A stretch of DNA of 64,000 nucleotides from Phycisphaerae bacterium. GTDB taxonomy: Bacteria > Planctomycetota > Phycisphaerae > UBA1845 > PWPN01. Made by a program: the position numbers and the translations under genes. Below the pieces are notes generated by a model that worked only from the letters and a program-made list of their open reading frames with translations, ran no database searches and was not told the origin of the DNA. Below, piece after piece: positions 1 through 8,462 of the stretch (its first letter is position 1; each line of letters starts with the position of its first letter). Where the stretch lies: assembly GCA_035384605.1 (NCBI GenBank), contig DAOOIV010000001.1:19283-83282 (forward strand), in the 5' to 3' direction.

Positions 1-270
1 AGGGTGGGACTCTGCCAGGGAGAAGGCCCCAGAAAGGATTCTGGGGCCAGCGAAGTCCGCATTCCATGACCATGAAGATGGGACTCCGGCAGGCAGAAGG
101 CCCCAGAAAGGATTCTGGGGCCAGCGAACTTGACTGCCCATGCACTGGCGGGCGAGCCGCCGGGTTCCACGACCATGAGGGTGGGACTCTGCCAGGGAGA
201 AGGCCCCAGAAAGGATTCTGGGGCCAGCGAAGAGGATTCTGGGGCCAGCGAAGAGGATTCTGGGGCCAGT
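1..270. repeat. Array of GGCCCCAGAA-type hairpin repeats (REP-like)
   Basis: Three perfect 10-bp inverted repeats, GGCCCCAGAA-AGGA-TTCTGGGGCC, lie at 25-48, 99-122 and 202-225. They are followed by two further 21-bp units ending in GGATTCTGGGGCCAG. A 55-bp segment at 1-55 is repeated exactly at 178-232, and a diverged copy lies around 74-128. The same family recurs at 54241-54334. The array is open in frame with the downstream TPR gene and would encode a repeated RRGFWGQ peptide. It is more likely intergenic DNA, because a hydrophobic export signal starts immediately after it. Confidence 0.85.
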
Positions 271-281
271 GGCTTCTGGTG

Positions 282-2393
282 ATGTTGTGGCTGATCGCGG
301 TGCTGCCGGTGGTCGCGCGGGCCGACATTCGTGCTTTGCTGCTGGATGCGGAGGAGCAATTCGAGCAGAACCGTTTTGAGCAGGCCCTGAAGCTGTACAA
401 GCAGGCCGATGAGGCGGAGCCGGATCACCCGGCCGTCTGGTACAACATGGGGCTGTGTCACATGGAGTTGGGCGACGGCGACAAGGCGATTCAACAGTTC
501 GAGAAGACGGCGAGTCACTCGGGTGTGCCCGCTTACCTTAAGCAGGATGCGTTCTACAACGTCGGCCTGGCGCGGGCTGCGAGTGCCCGTCAGAAACTGA
601 ACGATCTGATGGCTCCGGCCACGCAGCCGACGGATCGCAAACCCGCGCCCGACGATCCGGCGAACATCGAGAATCTCGGGAAGATCGCGGAGGAGCTTCT
701 GCAGGCGATCACGGCGTTTCGCCAAGCGCGCGACGTCGGCCCGGACGACGACGTCGAACACAACATTCGGGCAGCCCGGATCATTCGCCGCAACGTACTG
801 GGCTTGTTGCGGCGAGCCACGGAGGCCAAGGAGAAGGAAGACATTCTGAAGGATCCGCGTGCCTATCTGGAATCGCTGATAGCCGAGCAGGATCAGCAGG
901 TGAGTCTGGCGCGATATCTGGTGATCAAACCGCCGGAGGATGCAGCCGCGGTTCGTCACGCACGGCGCACCGCCATTCGCGGCCAACGCAAGCTCATGGA
1001 GCGGACCGGCGAACTGGCCGATCAGTTGGCCCAGTACCGCCAGCAGCAAGCCGACGCCGGCGGGGCGGCGACGTCGCAAGCTTCCACCCAGCCGGTCGAG
1101 AAGACCCCGCTTGAGAAGGCCTATCATGCGGCGTCAGAACAGCTCAGGAAAGCGGTCGATTCGCAGAAGGACGCGTGCGCGTTTCTGCTTGACGGCGAGA
1201 TCAAACCCGGCTGGGACAAGCAGTTTGCCGCTCTTGAACAGATGTACGGGGCCTTGTTCCTCTATCCGCTCGAGCCGGCGCCGGCGTTGGCCAAAGCAAG
1301 GGCGATTCAACAAGTGCTGCGCGGGTTGGTTGCCGAAGTAAAAAAAGAGACCGATTGGCTCAGCGATCCGCTGCTGGGAGACGTCGAGTGGCCCAAGGAC
1401 GCCAAGTGGGACGCAGACAAAACCAGCATCTTTGTTCAGCAAGCCGTTGTAGGCGGTACCTTGACGTTGTTACAGAACCAGTTTCGAATTCTCTCGACCC
1501 GACCTGCTGATGAGGCCCAGGTGCCCCAGGAGCAGCAGGGAAACCCGATGCTTGATCGTGAGCTGAACGAGAAGCTGTCCAAGATTCTGGAGCCCGCACC
1601 GGAGACGGGGCAGCGATGTCTGAAAGCGATCACGGAGCGCAGCCGCAAGGACACACTGGCGGCCCAGGATGAGCTGCTCAGAATGATCGACGAGGCGATG
1701 GAGTTGCTGCCGCGGACCATCGAGCAGCGATTGCAGGAACTGATTGTGAAGCAGGCGGAGCTGAATTCGCAGGTCAAGGTGGAGGCGGGTGACCAACCGG
1801 TCGATGAATCCAAGAAGCCCTCGCCGCTTGACGAGGTTCGCAAGTGGGCCGCCGAATTAAAGACGAGGCTGCTGGCTCCGCGAGCATCGAAGGTCGCCGA
1901 CGGATTCCGGGAGCGTCAGGAGAAGATTCAGAAGGATTGCGGCAAGGCGGCGGCACAGATTCGCGATGAGATCCCGGCGGAGGCGGCCTCGCAACCGGCC
2001 GGCGCTCCGCCGGCGTCACAGCCATCGCGCGTGCAGGCCCTGATCGAGGCGGGCAAGCACGTGGGCGCTGCTGACGAACAGATGACGCAGGCGATTGAGG
2101 GTCTCAACAAGGCTTCGGTTGAGAACTCCCGCAAGCCGCTGAAGTCCGGCGGTCCGGTCCAGGCGCCCCAGGCCAAGGCGCTGGAGGAACTGATCAAGGC
2201 ACTGATGGTCCTGCAACCGCCGCAGTCGCAGCCGCAGGACGATCAGCGGGATCAAGAAGATCGGCAGCAACAGGAACAGCAGAGGGACAGGCAGGACATT
2301 CAGCGGGCGCTTGAGCAGGCCGAAAAGCAGCGCCGGGGAGTTGAACGTCAGCTCCATCAGCGCCGCCCGCGAACGGTGATCAAGGATTGGTGA
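282..2393 (+). CDS. TPR-repeat exported protein, BatC-like
   Basis: This 703-residue protein begins with a hydrophobic export segment (MLWLIAVLPVVARA). A TPR block follows at about residues 18-75, with the pattern AVWYNMGLCHMELGD. A long charged, coiled-coil-like region comes next, with ATQPT/ASQPA linkers typical of Phycisphaerae, then a Gln/Asp-rich tail ending in IKDW. BatC-type proteins of the Bat aerotolerance cluster often end in a similar KDW motif. BatD-like and BatE-like genes follow directly, which supports the assignment. It probably acts as a periplasmic scaffold in that complex. GTG 279 or ATG 282 is preferred over the first in-frame ATG at 66 because residues before it are encoded by the repeat array. 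The protein is much longer than ordinary BatC. Confidence 0.7.
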   Translation: MLWLIAVLPVVARADIRALLLDAEEQFEQNRFEQALKLYKQADEAEPDHPAVWYNMGLCHMELGDGDKAIQQFEKTASHSGVPAYLKQDAFYNVGLARAASARQKLNDLMAPATQPTDRKPAPDDPANIENLGKIAEELLQAITAFRQARDVGPDDDVEHNIRAARIIRRNVLGLLRRATEAKEKEDILKDPRAYLESLIAEQDQQVSLARYLVIKPPEDAAAVRHARRTAIRGQRKLMERTGELADQLAQYRQQQADAGGAATSQASTQPVEKTPLEKAYHAASEQLRKAVDSQKDACAFLLDGEIKPGWDKQFAALEQMYGALFLYPLEPAPALAKARAIQQVLRGLVAEVKKETDWLSDPLLGDVEWPKDAKWDADKTSIFVQQAVVGGTLTLLQNQFRILSTRPADEAQVPQEQQGNPMLDRELNEKLSKILEPAPETGQRCLKAITERSRKDTLAAQDELLRMIDEAMELLPRTIEQRLQELIVKQAELNSQVKVEAGDQPVDESKKPSPLDEVRKWAAELKTRLLAPRASKVADGFRERQEKIQKDCGKAAAQIRDEIPAEAASQPAGAPPASQPSRVQALIEAGKHVGAADEQMTQAIEGLNKASVENSRKPLKSGGPVQAPQAKALEELIKALMVLQPPQSQPQDDQRDQEDRQQQEQQRDRQDIQRALEQAEKQRRGVERQLHQRRPRTVIKDW

Positions 2394-2611
2394 TGGTGAT
2401 GGCAACCGTCTCGGACAGGACCACACAAGCGAGGCAGTGGTCCCGACGGCCAGCCGGCGGGTCTGGTCGGGAGCGAGATAACCCTGACGGGGCGCCTCCT
2501 CCACCGAAGCGGCCGCTTCGACCGCGAAGGCAGCAAGCCGCCAGTGGCAGCCGGCAGGTGTTGCGGCTTGCTTGCGGTCTCTTGCCATTTGCGCGGCGTC
2601 ATCTGAACAGG

Positions 2612-4999
2612 ATGGGGCTGTTGACTCTGGCCGCGGCGTGGCTTGTGCAGGCGTCACCGGCCGCATCGGCCGTGCAGGTCAACGCCGGTTTGAACCCGGA
2701 AACGATCTATTTCGGTACCCAGACGATTCTCACGGTGAGTGTTGAAGATGACACCGGCGAGTGGCCGAGCGTCGAGGCCGTGGAAGGAGTACACATCACG
2801 AGATACGGTTCCCCTTCGGTGATACACGATCTGATCTCCGGCAGGGTGCAGCGATCATATCGATTTCTGGTCAATCCGACTCGTCCGGGCACGTTCCAGA
2901 TTCCCGCGGTGGCGGTCAAGGTCGGCGAGGAAACGGTCACGCGCGGGCCTTTCACGCTGCGGGTCAAGGAGGCCCCGATCAGATGCATTGCCGCCGAACT
3001 GAATCCAAAGGAAACACTTGTCGGTCGTCCGGCCACCCTTATTCTTGCCTTTCAGGGGCATCGCCCCGGTGCTCGACCCGTGTTGCCGAGCATTGAAGGA
3101 TTAACCATCACATCGACGGGCGATCCGCAGATTCAGCAAGACAACCAGGGCGTTCCGGTTCGGGTGTTCCGTTATCACGTGACGGCTTCGAAGCTTGGGA
3201 CCTTCCAGATCAGGGGAATCAGCTTTGCGGGTGTTTCCGCTGACGAGGTCACGCTGACCGTTTCGCCCTTTGTGATTGTCGGGACGCGGGTTTCTTCGCA
3301 ATCGCTGGTGATCGGCGAGGAGGCAACTCTTCAGTTGGATACTCTTGGTCTGAGCGCCGAGTCGGAGCCAACGCCGGTGGCGCCGCCCGGCCTTGAAATC
3401 AAGTCCGTGGGAGAGCCTGCCCACGGTGTGACGGGGACGACCACTTTCAGTTTCGTCGTCCGCGGCGTTGAGCCGGGCAATCCCGTGATTACGACCTTGA
3501 AGCTCGGCGACGGTCGGCAGGTGCCGCTCACACAGCCGATTTCGTTCTCGGTGAGGCAAAGCGGTGAAGGCGGCATCCTCGCCTTTACCGGCAAGGCCCG
3601 CGGCGACGAGAGCGCCATCGGCGAGCCGTTCATTGTGGATTACGACGTGTTCTACCGGGGCAACCTGGTTGCGGCGGCGCTGGATCTATCGAAGGCGGGG
3701 TTTGCAGACAAGTCCTACATCAAGGTCGAGCCCGTCAATGACCTTGCCTATCCGGATTGGAGAGGGCGGCCGATGCAGGTTGAGTTGGCTCCCGAGGGGA
3801 AGTTGACCGTGCTGGTCGGCAGCGGCGAGTATGGGGGCCAGAAGGAGCAGCGAATACGCTTTGCTCTGAAGATCACGCCTCTGGCGGCTGGCGAGGTACA
3901 GTTGACAGGGGTGCGGGTGATCCTGCGTCTTCAGGTGAGTATCCGCCGGCAGAATGTGGGATTCGTTTTCCGGAGCGACACGACGAACGATTATGACCGC
4001 GTGGCGGATCTGCCGCCTCACCGTGTGGTTGATCCCCGGGGCAAGACCGCCCCGGCCGGGTATCGCGGAGCGGTCGGCGCGAACTTCGCATTCGTTACTT
4101 CGTTGGACCGTACCACGGCCGCGGCGATGTCGCCTTTGACGCTGACAATGAAAATCACGGGCGAGAGTGTCGGCCCGCAGTTCCAGCCGCCTGTCCTGAC
4201 CGAGGTGGCGGAGCTGACCCGTGATTTCGACGTGTCGCCGACCGTTTCGGGCGGCGAGATCGAAGGCAACACCATTACCTTCACACAGATCATCCGTCCG
4301 CGGAGCGAACGGGTTAGCGAGCTTCCCGCCCTGCCGCTGGTTTTCTACAACTATCAGAAACAGCAATATGAGACGGTCTACAGTCTGCCGATTCCCATTG
4401 AGGTTCGCGCGGGGTCGCTGGTCGGGGCGCAGGCCATGCAGGTCCGGAGCGGAACGCAACCGGCCTGGGAGGCGGCGGTCGCAAGTGGCACGGCGAGGGA
4501 GGATGAGCCGGCGGCGGCGCTGGGTGCGAATTTCGATTCTCTCGGCAGTTTGGTTCGCGCTGAACCGCTGGGTCTGAACGGCTTGTTGCTGGTATTGGCA
4601 GGTGGGCCTGCGATCGTGCTACTGGTGCGCGTGGGCATCGGGGTCTTTCAGCGGCGGCGTCCGATGAGCGAGGTTCGCCGGGCGCAGGCGAGGTTGTTGA
4701 CCTCGCTGGATCGTTTAGGCGAGGCGGAGCGGTTTCATTTTGAGCTGGCCGAGATCGTGCAGGCCTTCTTGCGGCTGACGTTTGGCCTCCCGCCCGGGGA
4801 GATTTCAGCCGATGACCTGGGGCGGTTGCTCGACGAGCGACGGGCGGGGAGCGAGCTGCGAACGGCAGCTTTGAGCCTGCTGACCGAGTGCGACGCCGGA
4901 CGATTTGCGGTCGGAGCGGTGGATCAGGTTGAGAAGGAGCGGTTGATTCGTCAGGCCCGCGAGGTGCTGACCAAAACCGAGCGGTTGGCGAAGAATTGA
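2612..4999 (+). CDS. BatD-like oxygen-tolerance protein
   Basis: This 795-residue protein has a signal peptide (MGLLTLAAAWLVQASPAASA) and a long periplasmic region of beta-rich, Ig-like repeats. One transmembrane helix lies near residues 655-680, and a cytoplasmic tail of about 115 residues follows. This is the BatD architecture (N-terminal BatD beta domains, one C-terminal membrane anchor). The open frame extends back to 2387, overlapping the preceding gene, but its first 75 residues are Arg/Pro-rich and lack a signal. ATG 2612 is therefore preferred, although its ribosome site is weak. BatD proteins work with BatA/B VWA proteins in aerotolerance or envelope-stress complexes. BatA/B are not visible and may lie before the window. 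Confidence 0.82.
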   Translation: MGLLTLAAAWLVQASPAASAVQVNAGLNPETIYFGTQTILTVSVEDDTGEWPSVEAVEGVHITRYGSPSVIHDLISGRVQRSYRFLVNPTRPGTFQIPAVAVKVGEETVTRGPFTLRVKEAPIRCIAAELNPKETLVGRPATLILAFQGHRPGARPVLPSIEGLTITSTGDPQIQQDNQGVPVRVFRYHVTASKLGTFQIRGISFAGVSADEVTLTVSPFVIVGTRVSSQSLVIGEEATLQLDTLGLSAESEPTPVAPPGLEIKSVGEPAHGVTGTTTFSFVVRGVEPGNPVITTLKLGDGRQVPLTQPISFSVRQSGEGGILAFTGKARGDESAIGEPFIVDYDVFYRGNLVAAALDLSKAGFADKSYIKVEPVNDLAYPDWRGRPMQVELAPEGKLTVLVGSGEYGGQKEQRIRFALKITPLAAGEVQLTGVRVILRLQVSIRRQNVGFVFRSDTTNDYDRVADLPPHRVVDPRGKTAPAGYRGAVGANFAFVTSLDRTTAAAMSPLTLTMKITGESVGPQFQPPVLTEVAELTRDFDVSPTVSGGEIEGNTITFTQIIRPRSERVSELPALPLVFYNYQKQQYETVYSLPIPIEVRAGSLVGAQAMQVRSGTQPAWEAAVASGTAREDEPAAALGANFDSLGSLVRAEPLGLNGLLLVLAGGPAIVLLVRVGIGVFQRRRPMSEVRRAQARLLTSLDRLGEAERFHFELAEIVQAFLRLTFGLPPGEISADDLGRLLDERRAGSELRTAALSLLTECDAGRFAVGAVDQVEKERLIRQAREVLTKTERLAKN

Positions 5000-5081
5000 G
5001 AGTGAGGAGTTGGGAATTGCGAATGCGGCTGCTTGGGCCAGTGTGCCATTGCTCCGCGGACGGTGAAGAAGACTCGATACG

Positions 5082-5888
5082 ATGACGTGGATCTCCCGAT
5101 CATGTTTCGTGTTGCTTGTTGCCTTCGCGGCGGCAAGCGGCGGTGCGCGCGCACGGGGGGCATCCGCGGAGGAGCGATTCGCCGAAGCCCAGGCACTGTT
5201 CGAGGCCGCGCAGAAGCGCCTGGCAGAGGAGAAGTCTGACCCTGTCGAAGCCCGACGGATGTTTCACGAAGCCGCCGGCCGTTTCGCCGGCATTGCCGCC
5301 GAAGGCGTGGCGAGCGTCAATCTCTGCGTGAACACCGGGAATGCTTATCACTTCGCGGGCGATAACGCCCGGGCGCTGTTGTGGTACCTGCGAGCAGAGA
5401 AGCTGGCCAACACGCCCGAAGTACGCTCCGGTTTGGCGACGCTTCGCAGGATCATCAATGCCGAGCCGAGGCCTCCGGAGCGGACGTCCATCGGTCGGGT
5501 GCTGATGTTCTGGCACTATGATTTGTCTCGCCGGACGAAGCAGGTCCTGATGCTGGCAACCTACCCGATCGGCTGCGGTCTGCTGCTGGCGGGGTTGATG
5601 AGTCGCCGCCGTGTGCTGTTGCGCCTGGCCGTCACCTTCATGCTGATGGGAGGCGTCGTGGGCGTTTCCGACCTTATGACGGCGATGATCCCGCCGGCAC
5701 CATGGGCAGTAGTCGTGGAGCCAGGCGAAGGTCGTTCCGGTAACGGGTCGGCCTATTCGGTGATTGTCCCGTCCGTCCGTATGGGCCAGGAGGTGCGTAT
5801 CATCGAAAGGCGGCCGGACTGGGTGCGGGTTGAGATGCCCTCGGGGGTGCGCTGCTGGTTGCCGGCGGAGACTTGTGAGGCGGTCTGA
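5082..5888 (+). CDS. BatE-like TPR protein with SH3-type tail
   Basis: The 268-residue product has an N-terminal signal (ISRSCFVLLVAFAAASGG) and a TPR-like helical region at about residues 30-125 (AYHFAGDNARALLWYLRAEKL). Two transmembrane helices lie near 155-175 and 180-203. A small beta domain resembling a bacterial SH3 module closes it (GQEVRIIERRPDWVRVEM, then RCWLPAETCEAV). TPR plus two helices plus SH3 is the usual BatE layout. Its place 82 bp after batD supports this. It would sit in the inner membrane with the SH3 domain on the periplasmic side. The function is inferred from family and context. Confidence 0.78.
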   Translation: MTWISRSCFVLLVAFAAASGGARARGASAEERFAEAQALFEAAQKRLAEEKSDPVEARRMFHEAAGRFAGIAAEGVASVNLCVNTGNAYHFAGDNARALLWYLRAEKLANTPEVRSGLATLRRIINAEPRPPERTSIGRVLMFWHYDLSRRTKQVLMLATYPIGCGLLLAGLMSRRRVLLRLAVTFMLMGGVVGVSDLMTAMIPPAPWAVVVEPGEGRSGNGSAYSVIVPSVRMGQEVRIIERRPDWVRVEMPSGVRCWLPAETCEAV

Positions 5889-5989
5889 GCGAGCGGTTCG
5901 GCGAAGCCCGGCGTCTCGATTTGATGCGGACATCAGGTTGGCTTATAAGTGGGCAGGCCCGTGGGTCGGGCAAAGGAGCAACAGCGATC

Positions 5990-6982
5990 ATGCAATTGTT
6001 CAAGCAGCAGACTCGACGCGACTTTCTGAGGGACTCGCTGGCCGCTGGGGCGGCGGTGAGTGTGATGAGCATGAACGAGTTGAGAGGTGCCGAGACGGCG
6101 GCCAAGCCGCGATGGATCATTGCCTGCCGGGACGCCCACCTGCCCGAGACCGGTGAGCCGGATGCCTGGTCGGCGATGAAGGTCATGGGGATTGAAGGCG
6201 TGGAAGTGTCGGTCGACCTGGCGGGCCAGTGTTCGCACCTGCACGGGCGCGAGAAACCCTACTCCATCGCCAAGCCTGATGATGTCAAGGTTCTGGGCGA
6301 CGATCTCAAGAAGCACGACCTGAAGATCTCGGCGTTCTGCCTGCATAATCATTTCGACGAGAACCTCGAAGGGGAGCTTGCGTGCGTGAAGATGACCGTT
6401 CGCGCGGCCAGGGAACTGGGCGTGCCGGCCGTGCGGCTGGACATTGTGCCGCGGAAGATCAAGGACGAGAAGGAGTTTCTTGAGTTCGCGATCAAGACCG
6501 GCAAGCAGGTTGTCGAAGTGTCCAAAGAGACGGATGTGCGCTTCGGCGTGGAAAACCATGGGGGTACGACGAACAAACCTGAGTTTCTCAAGGCGATGTT
6601 CGAGGGCGTGGACTCAAAGCACTTCGGCCTGACGCTGGACACGGCCAATTTCTACTGGTTCGGCCACCCGCTGACGAAGCTGTACGGTTATTGGGAGGAG
6701 TTGGCCCCATATATCTGTCATACGCACTGCAAGAGCATCAAGTACCCCGAAAGCGAACGCGAGAAGCAGCGACCGATGGGCTGGGAATACGGCAAGTACT
6801 GCTGCCCTGTTTATGAGGGCGACATCGACTTCAAGAGGCTTGCCGCCATCCTGCGCAAGGCGGCCTACAAGGGCGATCTGTGCGTCGAGAATGAGTCGCT
6901 CGGCCGGTTCCCCAAGGAGCAGCGCAGGGAGATCCTGATCAAGGAGGCCGCGTTTCTCCGCAAGATCGCCGAAGGGGCGTAA
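5990..6982 (+). CDS. Tat-exported sugar phosphate isomerase/epimerase-like TIM barrel
   Basis: The 330-residue protein starts with a twin-arginine signal (TRRDFLRDSLAAGAAVSV). An AP-endonuclease-2/xylose-isomerase-like TIM barrel follows. Visible barrel elements include GIEGVEVSVDLA, LKISAFCLHNHF, VRFGVENHGG, FGLTLDTANFYW, ICHTHCKS and LCVENES; the Glu, Asp and His residues in these segments are the usual metal ligands. ATG 5990 is chosen because AGGAG lies about 12 bp upstream at 5973 and because the Tat signal begins there. In planctomycetes such proteins are probably exported sugar or inositol isomerases/epimerases, but the substrate cannot be read from the sequence. A perfect hairpin lies just after the gene at 7006-7031. 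Confidence 0.8.
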   Translation: MQLFKQQTRRDFLRDSLAAGAAVSVMSMNELRGAETAAKPRWIIACRDAHLPETGEPDAWSAMKVMGIEGVEVSVDLAGQCSHLHGREKPYSIAKPDDVKVLGDDLKKHDLKISAFCLHNHFDENLEGELACVKMTVRAARELGVPAVRLDIVPRKIKDEKEFLEFAIKTGKQVVEVSKETDVRFGVENHGGTTNKPEFLKAMFEGVDSKHFGLTLDTANFYWFGHPLTKLYGYWEELAPYICHTHCKSIKYPESEREKQRPMGWEYGKYCCPVYEGDIDFKRLAAILRKAAYKGDLCVENESLGRFPKEQRREILIKEAAFLRKIAEGA

Positions 6983-7005
6983 AGTTGCGCGCTGATCTCG
7001 GGTGC

Positions 7006-7031
7006 CATGCCCACGGTTTTGCGTGGGCATG
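7006..7031. repeat. Perfect 10-bp inverted repeat CATGCCCACG...CGTGGGCATG
   Basis: CATGCCCACG (7006-7015), a six-base GTTTTG loop and CGTGGGCATG (7022-7031) form a perfect hairpin 24 bp after the TIM-barrel gene. It lacks a following T-run, so it may be an intergenic REP-like hairpin or mRNA stabiliser rather than a standard Rho-independent terminator. Confidence 0.75.
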
Positions 7032-7043
7032 CGATGCTCGTAT

Positions 7044-7072
7044 GCTCGGCCCGGAATCCTTACCCGGCCCGC
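7044..7072. repeat. GCTCGGCCCGGAATCC hairpin repeat, copy 1
   Basis: GCTCGGCCCGGAATCC followed by TTACCCGGCCCGC forms an imperfect stem. It shares its first 18 bases with the copies at 7463-7490 and, apart from one base, at 54176-54202. It lies between the TIM-barrel gene and the small membrane protein gene. Confidence 0.8.
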
Positions 7073-7100
7073 ATCGCCTGCCGCTTGATCGGAGTGTGCG

Positions 7101-7367
7101 ATGAACGCCCGACGACTGATCCGAGGACTTGTCGCCGCCCTTTGCCTGCTTCTGAGTTTCGCGTTCTGCCATGTCACCTTGTCCAGCGGCAATTACAGGT
7201 CCAGTTACAGAGATGCGGCGCTGTTGGCGTTCGTGGCGATTGTCATCTTGGGGCTCAGTCTTGCCCGGCGCCCCAGCAAGGACAGATGGGTCCCCGAAGC
7301 GGCTCTCCTGGCGGCCGGATCGTACTGTCTTGTGTATTCGCTCTGGCGGTACCTGACCAGCCACTGA
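7101..7367 (+). CDS. Small membrane protein, unknown function
   Basis: This 88-residue protein is not recognised. It shows three probable transmembrane helices (LVAALCLLLSFAFCHVTL, AALLAFVAIVILGLSLA and AALLAAGSYCLVYSLWRYL), with a basic segment (RRPSKDRW) after the second. GGAG at about 7089 precedes the ATG. Support for a real gene comes from this strongly patterned hydrophobicity and from there being no better frame in the interval. It lies between two copies of the same hairpin repeat and faces rsmA convergently. A chance ORF cannot be excluded. Confidence 0.55.
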   Translation: MNARRLIRGLVAALCLLLSFAFCHVTLSSGNYRSSYRDAALLAFVAIVILGLSLARRPSKDRWVPEAALLAAGSYCLVYSLWRYLTSH

Positions 7368-7462
7368 GATCCATGGGGGCATCCAGAAGAGTACTCCTGC
7401 GCAGTGGCTGAACGGGCAGATTTCGGGCAGTGACGTTCGCTCTCCTGGATGTGTTATTCACC

Positions 7463-7490
7463 GCTCGGCCCGGAATCCTTTCCGGGCCCG
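7463..7490. repeat. GCTCGGCCCGGAATCC hairpin repeat, copy 2
   Basis: A perfect 9-bp stem, GGCCCGGAA (7467-7475) and TTCCGGGCC (7480-7488), encloses a TCCT loop. It lies between the convergent small membrane protein gene and rsmA. It is nearly identical to the copy at 54180-54201. Confidence 0.85.
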
Positions 7491-7521
7491 TCTGCAAAGC
7501 AAGGCGTTTGGGATGATTGCC

Positions 7522-8400
7522 TCATTCATCATTCCTGATCGCGATCATTTCCGCCATCTGCACCCATTGCTCGACGCTGAGTTGTTCGGGGCGCTGCGAT
7601 AGGTCCCATCGGCCGTCGGACTCGACGAGGTGGAAATGCTCATCGGATAGAACGCGGCTGAGCGTCCAGCCGAGCATCTTGCGGCGGTGGTTGAAACAGT
7701 GGTGGACGATGGTGGTGAGTTGTTCTCGCACAAGCGGAGATAGCCTGTCGCCTGCGCGCAGATTGATTCGCAGCATCGCCGAATCCACCTGTGGCTCCGG
7801 CCAGAACGCGCTGGGCGGCACGCGGGTGATTCGCTCGGTGCGGGCCGTGGCCTGCGCGAACACGCTGATGGGTCCGTAGTCCTTGTTGCCCGGGGAGGCG
7901 GTGAGGCGATCGGCCACCTCGGCCTGAACGGTGAAGCACATGGGCGAGACGGTCAGTTCGCCCATCAGTAGATCCATCAGCAGTGGCGTGGCCACCTGGT
8001 ATGGCAGGTTGGCCACCAGCATGATTCGGCCGTGGAGTTTCGCTTGGTGCCTGGTCAGGGCGTCGAGCACGCCGGGATCGATGGTCGATTTGTTGGCCAG
8101 GATGTCGCCGTGGATCAGCGTCATATTGCCTGCGGCGGCGAAGCGGTTTCTGCAGATCTCGTGCAGGCCACGATCGATCTCGACCGCGACCACGTGCCCG
8201 GCCTGCTCGACGAGGTAGTCGGTCAGGGTTCCGGTGCCTGGTCCCACTTCCAGGACGACATCGCGACGAGTGATTCCGGCGGCCTCGACGAGTTTGTGGA
8301 GCAGGTTGCCGTCGATGAGGAAGTGCTGGCCGTGTTGTCGCAGCGGCCGTAAGCCCGCCGCTTCGAGCATCGCACGGATCTCGGTTTTGGTCTGGGCCAT
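7522..8400 (-). CDS. rsmA: 16S rRNA dimethyladenosine transferase
   Basis: The 292-residue protein matches RsmA/KsgA, which dimethylates two adjacent adenines in the 3' terminal hairpin of 16S rRNA during small-subunit maturation. Visible motifs are the N-terminal GQHFLID (residues 24-30), the SAM-binding loop EVGPGTGTLT (51-60), the acidic ribose contact VAVEID (71-76), GDIL (98-101) and the catalytic NLPY (131-134). The C-terminal helical RNA-contact region follows. The length fits the family. It is transcribed toward the small membrane gene; the secreted-protein gene lies 62 bp upstream on the same strand. Confidence 0.95.
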   Translation of the reverse strand: MAQTKTEIRAMLEAAGLRPLRQHGQHFLIDGNLLHKLVEAAGITRRDVVLEVGPGTGTLTDYLVEQAGHVVAVEIDRGLHEICRNRFAAAGNMTLIHGDILANKSTIDPGVLDALTRHQAKLHGRIMLVANLPYQVATPLLMDLLMGELTVSPMCFTVQAEVADRLTASPGNKDYGPISVFAQATARTERITRVPPSAFWPEPQVDSAMLRINLRAGDRLSPLVREQLTTIVHHCFNHRRKMLGWTLSRVLSDEHFHLVESDGRWDLSQRPEQLSVEQWVQMAEMIAIRNDE

Positions 8401-8462
8401 AGCGTATGGTTATCACGCCGTGCGAGAGAATGTCAAAGGTTGGATGGCGTGCCCGATTTTCT

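Noticed and set aside
1..270. CRISPR array
   Set aside because: The units are palindromic and adjacent or irregularly spaced, with repeated rather than unique sequence between them, and there is no cas gene.
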